Of a DNA stretch of 64,000 nt, positions 37,899 to 46,065 are shown in pieces. The notes beneath the pieces are model-generated. The model was not told the DNA's origin. It made no database searches and saw only the letters and a list, made by a program, of their open reading frames with translations. Position 1 is the first letter of the stretch. Every line of letters begins with the position of its first letter. Both the position numbers and the translations under genes were made by a program. Origin of the DNA: Streptococcus pacificus (GTDB lineage: Bacteria; Bacillota; Bacilli; Lactobacillales; Streptococcaceae); contig NZ_JAENBO010000001.1 of NCBI RefSeq assembly GCF_016481305.1, forward strand, positions 62,001-126,000, given 5' to 3'.

Positions 37899-38858
37899 TT
37901 AATGACGTTTTGTGTTGAATGGGCGAATAGTGTTTTCAATCATTTCTCTTTGTGATTCTAAAAATGGTGGTAATGAAAGCATTTCTCCTAATGTTTCATA
38001 AGGTTCATCTGTGGCAAATCCAGGACCGTCTGTTGAGATTTCAATAAGAATATGTCCAACTCTTGCATAGAGTGCTTCAAAATAGAAGCGATCGACAAGT
38101 CCTGAGTTCATAATGTTAAGGGTTTCATATTTTTTAGCCCAGTGGCGAATTGCCTCACCATCTTTAACACGGAATGAAACGTGGTGAACTTCTCCGTAAC
38201 CTTGAATTTCTTGATTACTTTCAGTATCTTTTCTAAGAATGACTTGACCACCATGGCCACCTTCACCAACTTCTAAAAGGGTATAATTTTCACCTTCCTC
38301 AGCAATCCTCATCTCATAGACTTGCATGAGAAAATCTTTAAAGTCATCATAATAGCTAACAGTGATTTCAATTGGACCCAAGCCATAAATAGCTTTATCT
38401 GTCGGAACTGGCCCTTCTTTCCAAGGCTGTCCACCAGCAACACCTTTGTTATGTTCATCAGAAACCAATTGATAACGTTGGCCGTCTTCTTCTTCAAATG
38501 GAAGAGCCTTATGTCCTAATAAATCAATAATACCATCGTTTTTAACACCGAATTCTTTAAAGCGTTCTAGGTAGTATTCTAAGGCAGCATCATTTGGGAC
38601 ACGAAAACCAACTCTTGTAATCGAATTTGTTCCTCTAATCCCTTTTGGATTGTCAGGGAAGTCAAAGAAAGTCATATCAGTACCAGCTGATCCTAAATCA
38701 TCAGCAAAGAAAGTGTGATAAGTTTGAATGTCATCTTGGTTAACTGTTTTTTTAACCAATCGCATCCCTAAAATTTCTGTAAAGAATTTATAATTACGTT
38801 CCACATCATCAGTCATTGCGGTCACATGGTGAATTCCAATTAAGTTTGTATCTGTCAT
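37899..38858 (-). CDS. Ring-cleaving (VOC-fold) dioxygenase, MhqO-like
   Basis: A 319-residue two-module VOC dioxygenase. IGIHHVTAMTDD (metal His near residue 10), GEVHHVSFRVKD near 225 and HILIEISTDGPGF near 273 supply the three metal ligands. It is the first structural gene after the MarR-type regulator, 74 bp downstream of it, with a copy of the candidate operator (38876-38891) just before its AGAGGA ribosome site. This supports direct control by the regulator. It should open the ring of a hydroquinone or catechol; the real substrate has to be inferred from Bacillus relatives. Confidence 0.85.
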   Translation of the reverse strand: MTDTNLIGIHHVTAMTDDVERNYKFFTEILGMRLVKKTVNQDDIQTYHTFFADDLGSAGTDMTFFDFPDNPKGIRGTNSITRVGFRVPNDAALEYYLERFKEFGVKNDGIIDLLGHKALPFEEEDGQRYQLVSDEHNKGVAGGQPWKEGPVPTDKAIYGLGPIEITVSYYDDFKDFLMQVYEMRIAEEGENYTLLEVGEGGHGGQVILRKDTESNQEIQGYGEVHHVSFRVKDGEAIRHWAKKYETLNIMNSGLVDRFYFEALYARVGHILIEISTDGPGFATDEPYETLGEMLSLPPFLESQREMIENTIRPFNTKRH

Positions 38859-38875
38859 AGTTGTCCTCTTTCGTT

Positions 38876-38891
38876 ATTTCAAATTCGAAAT
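38876..38891 (-). promoter_or_regulatory. Candidate MhqR-type operator before the dioxygenase gene
   Basis: ATTTCAAATTCGAAAT, an imperfect palindrome with ATTTC / GAAAT ends, 18 bp before the dioxygenase ATG. Two more copies flank the regulator's own promoter. Confidence 0.6.
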
Positions 38892-38904
38892 ATTTGGTAA
38901 TAGA

Positions 38905-38926
38905 ATAAGTGCTTTTTAGCACTTAA
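38905..38926 (-). terminator. Hairpin after the MarR regulator
   Basis: AAGTGCT / AGCACTT 7-bp stem with a four-base loop. The following T-run on the minus strand is weak (ATTCTATT), so it may attenuate rather than stop transcription into the dioxygenase genes. Confidence 0.45.
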
Positions 38927-38932
38927 CTTTTC

Positions 38933-39355
38933 TTAGCAATGAGATAATTTTTTTAAAAGATTATTTAAAGTTTTGATTTCTTCATCTTCTAAATTATCAA
39001 ATAGTTTAGTTAGCATCTCAGCATGCTTTGGAAAAGATGAGGCAATTAGCTCTTCACCTTCAGATAGTAAATAAACTTGGGTAATTCGCTTATCTTTTGG
39101 ATTAGTTCTACGTTCAACCAATTTCTTTTGACAAAGCTTATCTAAGGTATATGTTGTACTGCTATTAGCCACTAAAATTCTTTCTTTAATTTCTTGCATT
39201 GTTTTAGGGCCTTTATGAAATAGCAACTCTAAAACAGCAAATTCACTAGAATTTAGATCGTAAGCTTGTACGTCTTGTTTTACAGCTTGTTCAAATTTAT
39301 CAGATATTCTTTTTAAACCGATAAATGTTTTCAAAGCTAACTCTTGACGTGTCAT
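38933..39355 (-). CDS. MarR-family regulator, MhqR-like
   Basis: A 140-residue winged-helix repressor: MQEIKERILVANSSTTYTLDKLCQ forms the helix-turn-helix (near 55-78) and LVERRTNPKDKRITQVYLLSEG the wing (near 79-100). It is most like the quinone-sensing MhqR group, and the gene leads a minus-strand run of dioxygenases, flavin reductase and esterase that mirrors the Bacillus MhqR regulon. An operator copy (39368-39383) lies between its -10 and its ribosome site, so it should repress itself. The only cysteine pair visible (Cys of LCQ and the final Cys) could be redox-sensing, but that is a guess. Confidence 0.85.
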   Translation of the reverse strand: MTRQELALKTFIGLKRISDKFEQAVKQDVQAYDLNSSEFAVLELLFHKGPKTMQEIKERILVANSSTTYTLDKLCQKKLVERRTNPKDKRITQVYLLSEGEELIASSFPKHAEMLTKLFDNLEDEEIKTLNNLLKKLSHC

Positions 39356-39367
39356 ATTCCCTCCTTT

Positions 39368-39455
39368 ATTTAAAATTCGAAATAATTTTAACAGAGAAAA
39401 AAAGACTTGTCAATCGTTTTGCATCAAAAAAATAAAAATAATTTAAATTCGAAAT
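39368..39455 (-). promoter_or_regulatory. MarR regulator promoter with two operator copies
   Basis: On the minus strand, TTGACA (plus 39408-39413) and extended -10 TGT-TAAAAT (plus 39385-39393) are 17 bp apart. One copy of ATTTAAAATTCGAAAT (39368-39383) follows the -10, and a second (39440-39455) lies upstream of the -35. The copies bracket the promoter, which would favour looping or cooperative repression. Confidence 0.65.
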
Positions 39456-39460
39456 AAAAA

Positions 39461-39495
39461 GAAGAATTTCTCTTAAATTAAATCTAAGAGAAAGC
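39461..39495 (-). terminator. luxS terminator
   Basis: TTTCTCTTA / TAAGAGAAA 9-bp stem, followed on the minus strand by TTCTTCTTTTTTATTT. Confidence 0.75.
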
Positions 39496-39503
39496 CTTCA
39501 AGA

Positions 39504-39986
39504 TTAGATAATGTGACGTTCAAAAGGTTCATCAGAAATACCTCTTGATAAAATCAGTTTTGACCATTCTTTTGCTGAAAATAAGCTATGGTCTTTATAA
39601 TTACCACAAGATTCGATAGTTGTGCCAGGGACATCTTCCCAAGAAATGCTATTAGCGATTTCTTCCAGAGAAGATTTAATCACTTTGGCAATTTCTGTGC
39701 TAGTATGTTCACCCCACATTATCATATGAAAACCAGTTCGACAACCAAATGGCGAACAATCAATCATGCCATCGATACGTTTTCTAATGAGTTTAGCTAA
39801 TAAGTGTTCGATGGTATGTAAACCTGCTGTTGGGATAGCATCCTCATTTGGTTGCACTAGTCTGATATCATAATTACTAATGACATCACCTTTTGGTCCA
39901 ACCTCAGTAGAAATTAAACGAACATAGGGTGCTTTGACAATAGTATGGTCAAGCTCAAAGCTTTCAACAATAACCTCTTTAGTCAT
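39504..39986 (-). CDS. luxS: S-ribosylhomocysteine lyase LuxS
   Basis: A 160-residue metalloenzyme of the activated methyl cycle that splits S-ribosylhomocysteine into homocysteine and DPD, the precursor of autoinducer-2. The metal-binding HTIEHLLA near residue 57 (His57, His61), the Cys in [11 protein letters not shown] near 83, and the third ligand in [10 protein letters not shown] near 125 are intact. AAGGAG lies before the ATG. It is monocistronic, next to but separate from the MarR regulator unit, and divergent from rny. Confidence 0.96.
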   Translation of the reverse strand: MTKEVIVESFELDHTIVKAPYVRLISTEVGPKGDVISNYDIRLVQPNEDAIPTAGLHTIEHLLAKLIRKRIDGMIDCSPFGCRTGFHMIMWGEHTSTEIAKVIKSSLEEIANSISWEDVPGTTIESCGNYKDHSLFSAKEWSKLILSRGISDEPFERHII

Positions 39987-40051
39987 AATTTTTTCTCCTT
40001 TAACTCTTCTTTAATCATAACATATTTTTTGAGTTCTGTTGTTTTTTTGGA

Positions 40052-40080
40052 TTGTGAAAACTCTCTTTTTATGGTAAACT
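40052..40080 (+). promoter_or_regulatory. rny promoter
   Basis: TTGTGA (40052-40057) and extended -10 TGG-TAAACT (40072-40080) with 17-bp spacing. Confidence 0.6.
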
Positions 40081-40138
40081 AGAATAGGTTTTCATAAGAA
40101 AATCGAATAAATAAAATTTAAAAAATTGAGGTAAAAAC

Positions 40139-41746
40139 ATGACAAACATTTTTATAATGATTGCTTGTGCCCTCATTGGTTTGGTTATTGGTTATGTAGC
40201 AATTTCAGCAAAAATGAAATCTGCTAAAAATGCTGCAGAACTAACTCTTTTAAATGCAGAACAAGATGCTGTCAATTTACGTGGTAAAGCTGAAGAAGAA
40301 GCTAACCACATCAGAAAAACAGCAGATCGTGAAAGTAAAGCTTACAAAAAAGAATTACTTATAGAAGCTAAAGAAGAGGCTAGAAAATATCGGGAAGAAA
40401 TTGAACAAGAGTTTAAATCCGAACGACAAGAGCTTAAACAAATGGAAAATCGTTTGAGTGAACGTGCTTCAACCCTTGATCGTAAGGATGAAAATTTAAC
40501 AAGTAAAGAAAAAACACTTGATTCGAAAGAGCAAAGTCTTTCTGATAAATCTAGACATATTGATGAGCGTGAGCAAGCAGTTGCTGCATTAGAACTTAAA
40601 AAGACTGAGGAATTAGAGAAAGTAGCTTCCTTAAGTCAAGAAGAAGCTAAGGAAATAATCTTAGTAGAGACAGAAAAAAATCTAACACAAGATATTGCTA
40701 ATCGCATTCGTGAGGCAGATAGAGAAGTTAGAGATCGTGCGGATAAAACCGCTAAAGAATTGCTATCTCAAGCCATGCAACGTCTAGCTGGTGAGTATGT
40801 GACAGAACAAACGATTACGTCTGTTTCTCTGCCAGATGATAGCATGAAGGGACGTATTATTGGTCGTGAAGGGCGTAATATTCGAACGCTCGAAAGCTTA
40901 ACTGGAATTGACGTGATTATTGATGACACGCCAGAAGTGGTTGTGCTATCAGGATTTGATCCAATTCGTCGTGAGATTGCTAGGACAACTCTTGAAGCCT
41001 TGATTCAAGATGGGCGAATTCATCCGGCTAGAATTGAAGAGTTGGTTGAGAAAAATCGTTTAGAACTTGATAATCGTATTCGTGAATACGGAGAAGCTGC
41101 TGCTTATGAAATTGGCGCGCTTAACATGCATCCTGATTTGATTAAAATTATGGGTCGCTTGCAATTTCGTACCAGCTTTGGGCAAAATGTCCTTCGCCAC
41201 TCGATTGAAGTTGGTAAGCTGGCTGGACTTCTTGCTAGTGAAATGGGTGAAAATGAAGCACTGGCCCGTCGCGCTGGTTTTATGCATGATATCGGAAAAG
41301 CGATTGACCGCGAAGTTGAAGGTAGCCATGTCGAGATTGGTATGGAGCTTGCTCGTAAATATAAAGAGCATCCAGTCGTTGTCAATACTATTGCTAGTCA
41401 CCACGGAGATGTTGAACCTGAAAGTGTTATTGCTGTTTTAGTAGCAGCTGCTGATGCCTTAAGTTCAGCTCGTCCAGGTGCTCGTAATGAATCAATGGAA
41501 AACTACATCAAACGATTACGCGATTTAGAAGAAATTGCAAATGGTTTTGATGGTGTTCACCATAGTTTTGCCCTACAAGCAGGTAGAGAAATTAGAATTA
41601 TGGTCCAACCAGAAAAGATTTCCGATGATGAAGTGACTATCTTAGCACACAAGGTTCGTCAAAAGATTGAAAATAATTTGGATTACCCTGGAAACATTAA
41701 AGTAACGGTTATCCGTGAATTAAGAGCGATAGATTACGCAAAATAA
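40139..41746 (+). CDS. rny: Ribonuclease Y
   Basis: A 535-residue membrane-anchored endoribonuclease that starts bulk mRNA decay in Gram-positives. One N-terminal membrane segment (about 4-22), a long charged coiled coil (about 28-190), a KH domain ([19 protein letters not shown] near 238) and an HD domain with the metal motif [16 protein letters not shown] near 381. Streptococcal homologues (CvfA) affect virulence gene expression. GAGGT precedes the ATG. Monocistronic and closed by a two-way terminator. Confidence 0.97.
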   Translation: MTNIFIMIACALIGLVIGYVAISAKMKSAKNAAELTLLNAEQDAVNLRGKAEEEANHIRKTADRESKAYKKELLIEAKEEARKYREEIEQEFKSERQELKQMENRLSERASTLDRKDENLTSKEKTLDSKEQSLSDKSRHIDEREQAVAALELKKTEELEKVASLSQEEAKEIILVETEKNLTQDIANRIREADREVRDRADKTAKELLSQAMQRLAGEYVTEQTITSVSLPDDSMKGRIIGREGRNIRTLESLTGIDVIIDDTPEVVVLSGFDPIRREIARTTLEALIQDGRIHPARIEELVEKNRLELDNRIREYGEAAAYEIGALNMHPDLIKIMGRLQFRTSFGQNVLRHSIEVGKLAGLLASEMGENEALARRAGFMHDIGKAIDREVEGSHVEIGMELARKYKEHPVVVNTIASHHGDVEPESVIAVLVAAADALSSARPGARNESMENYIKRLRDLEEIANGFDGVHHSFALQAGREIRIMVQPEKISDDEVTILAHKVRQKIENNLDYPGNIKVTVIRELRAIDYAK

Positions 41747-41753
41747 CAGACTA

Positions 41754-41783
41754 AAAAGACTTGGGAATTTCCCAAGTCTTTTT
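41754..41783. terminator. Bidirectional terminator between rny and pepQ
   Basis: AAAAAGACTTGGGA / TCCCAAGTCTTTTT 14-bp perfect stem with a 3-nt loop. Confidence 0.95.
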
Positions 41784-41785
41784 AA

Positions 41786-42865
41786 TTAGTAATATAATAA
41801 TTCTTTAGGGGTTTTGGTAAAGAGTTCAAAACCATTCTTTGTCACATGGCCACAATCTTCGATACGAACACCAACTTTACCAGGAATATAGATGCCAGGT
41901 TCAACAGAGAAACACATGCCTTCAACAATAGTCATATCATTGCCTGCCATAATAGAAGGAAATTCATGAACACTCATGCCAATACCGTGACCAAGACGGT
42001 GATTAAAGTATTCACCATAACCAGCTTTTTCAATAATATCACGAGCAGCAGCATCCACTTGACTAGCTGTTACCCCTGGTTTGATGAAATCAATGGCAGC
42101 CTGTTGTGCCTCACGACAAAGCTCGTAGATATCTTTTTTAAATTGGTCTGGTTTTCCTACCGCAACTGTTCTTGTCATGTCACTGGTATAACCAAGTGCC
42201 TCAACACCAAGGTCAAACAATAATAAAGAATCGTTTTCGATTTTATTTGTCCCAGGAATACCATGAGGATTAGCAGCATTATTACCTGTTAAAACAAGAG
42301 TGTCAAAACTCATTTTTTGGATGCCTTGTTTTTTCATACCAAATTCGATCTGACTAATGATATCTGCTTCTGTTGTGTCAAGTGAAATATTATCAAAACC
42401 AATTTGCACGGCTTTATCAGCATAATCACCAGCAACAAACATTTTTTCAATTTCATCAGCTGATTTAATTAAACGCATTTGATTGATGGTTGGTGTCAGA
42501 TCAACAAATTCTCCAGTAAAGACTGTTTCAAAACCTCTTAGTTTTGTAATATTTAAGTTTTCAAATTCCACGGCAATTTGAGGATAGTCTGTTTTTGGAA
42601 GGACAGCCTTCATTTTTTGCCATGGTTGCTCAGAATCAACATAACCAACGACTGGAAAATCGAGAACTGCTTCAGCACGTTTGGCGTCCAATTGTGGCAA
42701 AAAGAGGAGTGGTTTTTTGTCAGCAAATAAAAATAGGAACATCAAACGCTCATGTGGGTCACTATAAAAGCCTGTTAAATAATTAATAGAAACCGGATCT
42801 GAGACAATTGCGACATTAATATTTTTTTGCACTAAAGTATTAGTAAGTTGTTGTATTTTTGTCAT
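41786..42865 (-). CDS. pepQ: Xaa-Pro dipeptidase
   Basis: A 359-residue M24 metallopeptidase that cleaves Xaa-Pro dipeptides in the cytosol. An N-terminal creatinase-like domain leads to a pita-bread catalytic domain with LLFDLGVEALGYTSDMTRT (two metal Asp) near 217, HRLGHGIGMSVHE near 290, and the Glu residues in SVEPGIYIPG and RIEDCGHVT near the C-terminus. I choose ATG 42865 because AAAGGTG precedes it; a GTG at 42874 overlaps that site. It is divergent from ccpA, the classic pepQ-ccpA arrangement of lactic acid bacteria. Confidence 0.95.
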   Translation of the reverse strand: MTKIQQLTNTLVQKNINVAIVSDPVSINYLTGFYSDPHERLMFLFLFADKKPLLFLPQLDAKRAEAVLDFPVVGYVDSEQPWQKMKAVLPKTDYPQIAVEFENLNITKLRGFETVFTGEFVDLTPTINQMRLIKSADEIEKMFVAGDYADKAVQIGFDNISLDTTEADIISQIEFGMKKQGIQKMSFDTLVLTGNNAANPHGIPGTNKIENDSLLLFDLGVEALGYTSDMTRTVAVGKPDQFKKDIYELCREAQQAAIDFIKPGVTASQVDAAARDIIEKAGYGEYFNHRLGHGIGMSVHEFPSIMAGNDMTIVEGMCFSVEPGIYIPGKVGVRIEDCGHVTKNGFELFTKTPKELLYY

Positions 42866-42979
42866 TTGGTTCACCTTTCTTTTTCTTATATTTTTTCAAA
42901 AAAAAACTAAAAAAGCAAGATAAAATGTCAAAATAAGCCAAAAAAGTGCTGGATTTGATTAAAAAATTATTCTTTATGG

Positions 42980-43030
42980 TTGAAAGTGTTTTCAAATAAT
43001 GCTAAAATGTCTATGAAAGCGTCATTTTCA
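42980..43030 (+). promoter_or_regulatory. ccpA promoter with overlapping cre
   Basis: TTGAAA (42980-42985) and extended -10 TGC-TAAAAT (43000-43008) are 17 bp apart. TTGAAAGTGTTTTCAA (42980-42995) fits the cre consensus at all but one position and covers the -35. A second dyad, TGAAA-N7-TTTCA (43014-43030), falls at about +1. Autoregulation by CcpA is likely, and pepQ on the other strand could share it. Confidence 0.7.
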
Positions 43031-43051
43031 AAAAGAAAGGAAGTACTGTGA

Positions 43052-44053
43052 ATGAATACTGATGATACTATCACGATATATGATGTTGCCCGTGAAGCTG
43101 GTGTTTCAATGGCAACTGTGAGCCGTGTTGTAAATGGGAATAAAAATGTAAAAGAAAATACTAGAAAAAAGGTCCTAGAAGTTATAGAACGTCTAGATTA
43201 TCGTCCCAATGCTGTCGCACGTGGATTGGCCAGTAAAAAAACAACAACTGTTGGAGTCGTTATTCCTAATATTTCAAACAGCTATTTTTCGATTTTGGCT
43301 AAAGGGATTGATGATATTGCAACAATGTACAAGTACAATATTGTTTTAACCTCTAGTGATGAAGATGATGATAAAGAAATTAGTGTTGTTAACACACTTT
43401 TTTCAAAACAAGTCGATGGAATTATTTTCATGGGGCATCACCTAACAGAAAAAATCCGCGCTGAATTTTCAAGAACCAGAACACCGATAGTTCTTGCAGG
43501 TACGGTTGATTTAGAACATCAATTACCAAGCGTTAATATTGATTATCGTAAAGCTGTTCAAGAAGTAACAGACATCTTAGCTGAAAACCATAAAGAGATT
43601 GCTTTTATATCAGGACCACTGGTTGATGACATTAATGGTAAGATTCGTTTAAAAGGATACAAGGATAGCTTGAAAAAGAATAACATTCCTTATAAAGAAG
43701 GCCTTGTTTTTGAGACAAAATATAGTTATGAAGATGGTTTCCAACTGGCTAAACGAATTATAACATCAGGAGCAACGGCTGCTTATGTTGCAGATGATGA
43801 ATTAGCTGCTGGTCTTTTAAATGGATTGTTTGAAGCAGGCAAAAATGTTCCTGAGGATTTTGAAATTATTACAAGTAATGACTCTCCGATTACGAAATAC
43901 ACTCGTCCAAACATGAGTTCAATTAGTCAACCAATTTATGATTTAGGAGCAGTTAGTATGAGAATGCTAACAAAAATCATGAATAAAGAAGATCTTGAAG
44001 AAAAAGAAATTATTCTTAATCATGGGATTAAAAAACGCCAAACAACAAAATAA
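43052..44053 (+). CDS. ccpA: Catabolite control protein A
   Basis: A 333-residue LacI/GalR-family regulator. The N-terminal helix-turn-helix and hinge (TIYDVAREAGVSMATVSRVV, then LDYRPNAVARGLA) bind cre sites. The periplasmic-binding-protein-like core (VGVVIPNISNSYF onward) binds HPr-Ser46-P made by HprK, encoded about 17 kb downstream in this window. The C-terminal LNHGIKKRQTT end is typical. A GAAAGGA ribosome site lies about ten bases before the ATG. It controls sugar use and, in pathogenic streptococci, many virulence genes. Confidence 0.97.
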   Translation: MNTDDTITIYDVAREAGVSMATVSRVVNGNKNVKENTRKKVLEVIERLDYRPNAVARGLASKKTTTVGVVIPNISNSYFSILAKGIDDIATMYKYNIVLTSSDEDDDKEISVVNTLFSKQVDGIIFMGHHLTEKIRAEFSRTRTPIVLAGTVDLEHQLPSVNIDYRKAVQEVTDILAENHKEIAFISGPLVDDINGKIRLKGYKDSLKKNNIPYKEGLVFETKYSYEDGFQLAKRIITSGATAAYVADDELAAGLLNGLFEAGKNVPEDFEIITSNDSPITKYTRPNMSSISQPIYDLGAVSMRMLTKIMNKEDLEEKEIILNHGIKKRQTTK

Positions 44054-44055
44054 AA

Positions 44056-44103
44056 ATAAAAAGCTTCGCTGGTAACTAGTTTTACCAGTGAAGCTTTTTT
44101 ATT
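44056..44103. terminator. Bidirectional terminator after ccpA
   Basis: AAAAAGCTTC / GAAGCTTTTT arms enclose an inner stem (CTGGTAA / TTACCAG), forming one long hairpin with T-runs on both strands. Confidence 0.9.
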
Positions 44104-44905
44104 ATTGTTCTTTGTTGTAAGTATACATAGCTAAACGATTATTAAACAGGTAAATAATAGGAATCAGTAGTTTTTTGATGCCAGGTACCCACTTTTTAAA
44201 TTCTTCAGTGAAATTGATATAACCAATTTGTTTTAGTTTGGGATTAAGTTCTGTTATTTCTTTACCATTTGTGATTCCAAAGAAATATTGAGCATTTGTT
44301 TTTTTAACAGCCTTGTTCATATGCGCTTTTTTAACAACTGATTTTGGTGTACAGTCAAGATGCAACTCAAACTGTTCAAAATGATCAGTTAAAAGGTTTA
44401 AAAAAGACTTAACTTCCTCTGGCTTGAAGTACATGATGACACCTTCAGAGATAATCAATAATTTCTCACCGTTAGTTTTAATCTCTTTCACCCAGCTAGG
44501 ATCAGTGGCTGATTTTGCAATAAAGGTAACACGATTATTTTCTTCAAAAAACTGTTTGCGAATTGCAATAACATCAGGATAATCAAGGTCGTACCAATGG
44601 ATTTGACCATTATCTAATCGATCAAAACGAGTGTCTAAACCAGAACCAATGGAAACAATATGGCAGGTAGGATATTTTTTTATGAATTGACGAATTTCAT
44701 TATCCATGACTTTTGCTCGTGACAGAATGCCATAATAATTTGTCATATTATTATCAAGTTTTGAAAAATCATAATCAATTTTTTCAACCATTTCCGCTGA
44801 TTTTTTATCGTTTAATATAGAACGATTAGAAAAATAGTCTCTTGCTCTGACATCTAAGGTGATGAGCATGGTTTCCATGACACCAGATAAATTTATTTTC
44901 ATCAA
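44102..44905 (-). CDS. Leucine-carboxyl-methyltransferase (LCM) family SAM methyltransferase
   Basis: A 267-residue class I methyltransferase. HIVSIGSGLDTRFDRLDN near residue 80 is the SAM-binding motif of the LCM/PPM1 family; WYDLDYPDVIAIRKQFF near 103 and LLIISEGVIMYFKPEEV near 150 fit the same family, which in bacteria includes O-methyltransferases of natural-product pathways. No biosynthetic neighbours are present here, so the substrate is unknown. It is monocistronic with AGGAG before its ATG and its own TATAAT on the minus strand. Confidence 0.82.
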   Translation of the reverse strand: MMKINLSGVMETMLITLDVRARDYFSNRSILNDKKSAEMVEKIDYDFSKLDNNMTNYYGILSRAKVMDNEIRQFIKKYPTCHIVSIGSGLDTRFDRLDNGQIHWYDLDYPDVIAIRKQFFEENNRVTFIAKSATDPSWVKEIKTNGEKLLIISEGVIMYFKPEEVKSFLNLLTDHFEQFELHLDCTPKSVVKKAHMNKAVKKTNAQYFFGITNGKEITELNPKLKQIGYINFTEEFKKWVPGIKKLLIPIIYLFNNRLAMYTYNKEQ

Positions 44906-45000
44906 AACTCTCCTATTAAAATTCTTTATTTAATGTTATTATATCAACAAAAATGGTATTAGAAAAAGGATTATAATCCTTTTTGTGATAAAAAAATATT

Positions 45001-45067
45001 TTGAAAGCGTTTCTGCGATTGGTTGCAGGATGAAAAATAAAATGAAATAAGCTATAATAGGACTATG
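45001..45067 (+). promoter_or_regulatory. Glycolipid operon promoter with candidate cre
   Basis: TATAAT at 45053-45058 ends six bases before the ATG (45065). About 40 bp upstream of it, TTGAAAGCGTTTCTGC (45001-45016) contains the conserved TGAAANCG half of a cre; the right half is weak. There is no clear -35 and no spaced ribosome site. Confidence 0.5.
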
Positions 45068-46063
45068 AAAGTATTATTGTATTTAGAGGCAGAAAATTAC
45101 CTGAAAAAATCAGGTATTGGTAGAGCCATTAAGCATCAGCAAAAAGCTTTAGCAACGGTTAATCAATCCTATACAACTGATATCAATGACTCTTATGATT
45201 TGATCCACATGAATACTTATGGCTACAAAAGCTGGCAGTTGATGAAAAAAGCTCAAAAACAAGGCAAAAAAGTCATTATGCATGGGCATTCAACCGAAGA
45301 AGACTTTAGAAATTCTTTTATTTTTTCCAATCTGATTAGTCCTTTGTTTAGATGGTATCTTTGTCAATTTTATAAGAAAGCAGATGCTATCATCACTCCT
45401 ACTGAATATTCCAAAAAATTAATTGAGAACTATGGCATAAAAACACCTATTTTTGTATGCTCAAATGGAATAGACTTAAAAAGATATGGCAAAAACCCTC
45501 AAAAAGAAGTAGCTTTTAGAGACTATTTTAATATCCAACCAAATGACAAGGTGGTTATGTGTGCGGGTCTTTATTTTAAGCGAAAAGGGATAGAAGATTT
45601 TGTCAAAGTGGCTGAAGAGCTTTCTGATGTTCATTTTATTTGGTTTGGTGAAACGAATAAGTGGGTGATTCCCCACTCAGTTAGAAAAATAGTCACTAAA
45701 AACCATCCTAAAAATGTAACTTTTGCTGGCTATATCAAAGGAGATGTTTTTGAAGGGGCAATGACAGGAAGTGATGCTTTCTTTTTCCCAAGTAAAGAAG
45801 AAACAGAAGGGATTGTTGTTCTAGAGGCTTTAGCCAGTAAACAACAAACGATACTTCGTGATATTCCAGTCTATCAAGGGTGGTTAACTGATAACGAGGT
45901 AGAATTTGCGATAGATGTCAAAGGGTTTGTCCAAGCGATTCAAAAAGTCTTGGATGGCAAAAGCCATAAAGAAACACAAGGATATAAGGTGGCTGAAACA
46001 AGAAGTATTGAGAAAATAGGCCAAAGACTTGTATCAATTTATGAGAAAGTGATGGCATTATAA
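45065..46063 (+). CDS. Glycolipid glycosyltransferase, LafB/CpoA-like (GT4)
   Basis: A 332-residue GT4-family glycosyltransferase with a GT-B fold: an N-terminal acceptor half (KSGIGRAIKHQQKAL) and a C-terminal donor-binding half with the E-x7-E-type motif ETEGIVVLEAL near residue 246. It pairs with the LafA-like gene 2 bp downstream. In pneumococcus the LafB/CpoA enzyme adds a second sugar to monoglucosyl-diacylglycerol, making the anchor of lipoteichoic acid. The specific sugar is inferred from that homology only. Its ATG lies 6 nt after a -10 box. Confidence 0.82.
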   Translation: MKVLLYLEAENYLKKSGIGRAIKHQQKALATVNQSYTTDINDSYDLIHMNTYGYKSWQLMKKAQKQGKKVIMHGHSTEEDFRNSFIFSNLISPLFRWYLCQFYKKADAIITPTEYSKKLIENYGIKTPIFVCSNGIDLKRYGKNPQKEVAFRDYFNIQPNDKVVMCAGLYFKRKGIEDFVKVAEELSDVHFIWFGETNKWVIPHSVRKIVTKNHPKNVTFAGYIKGDVFEGAMTGSDAFFFPSKEETEGIVVLEALASKQQTILRDIPVYQGWLTDNEVEFAIDVKGFVQAIQKVLDGKSHKETQGYKVAETRSIEKIGQRLVSIYEKVMAL

Positions 46064-46065
46064 CA

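Noticed and set aside
41060..41404. Long open frames opposite rny, copA, glyS, degV, tex and others
   Set aside because: They lack ribosome sites, show no recognisable protein families, and follow the codon pattern of the genes on the other strand.
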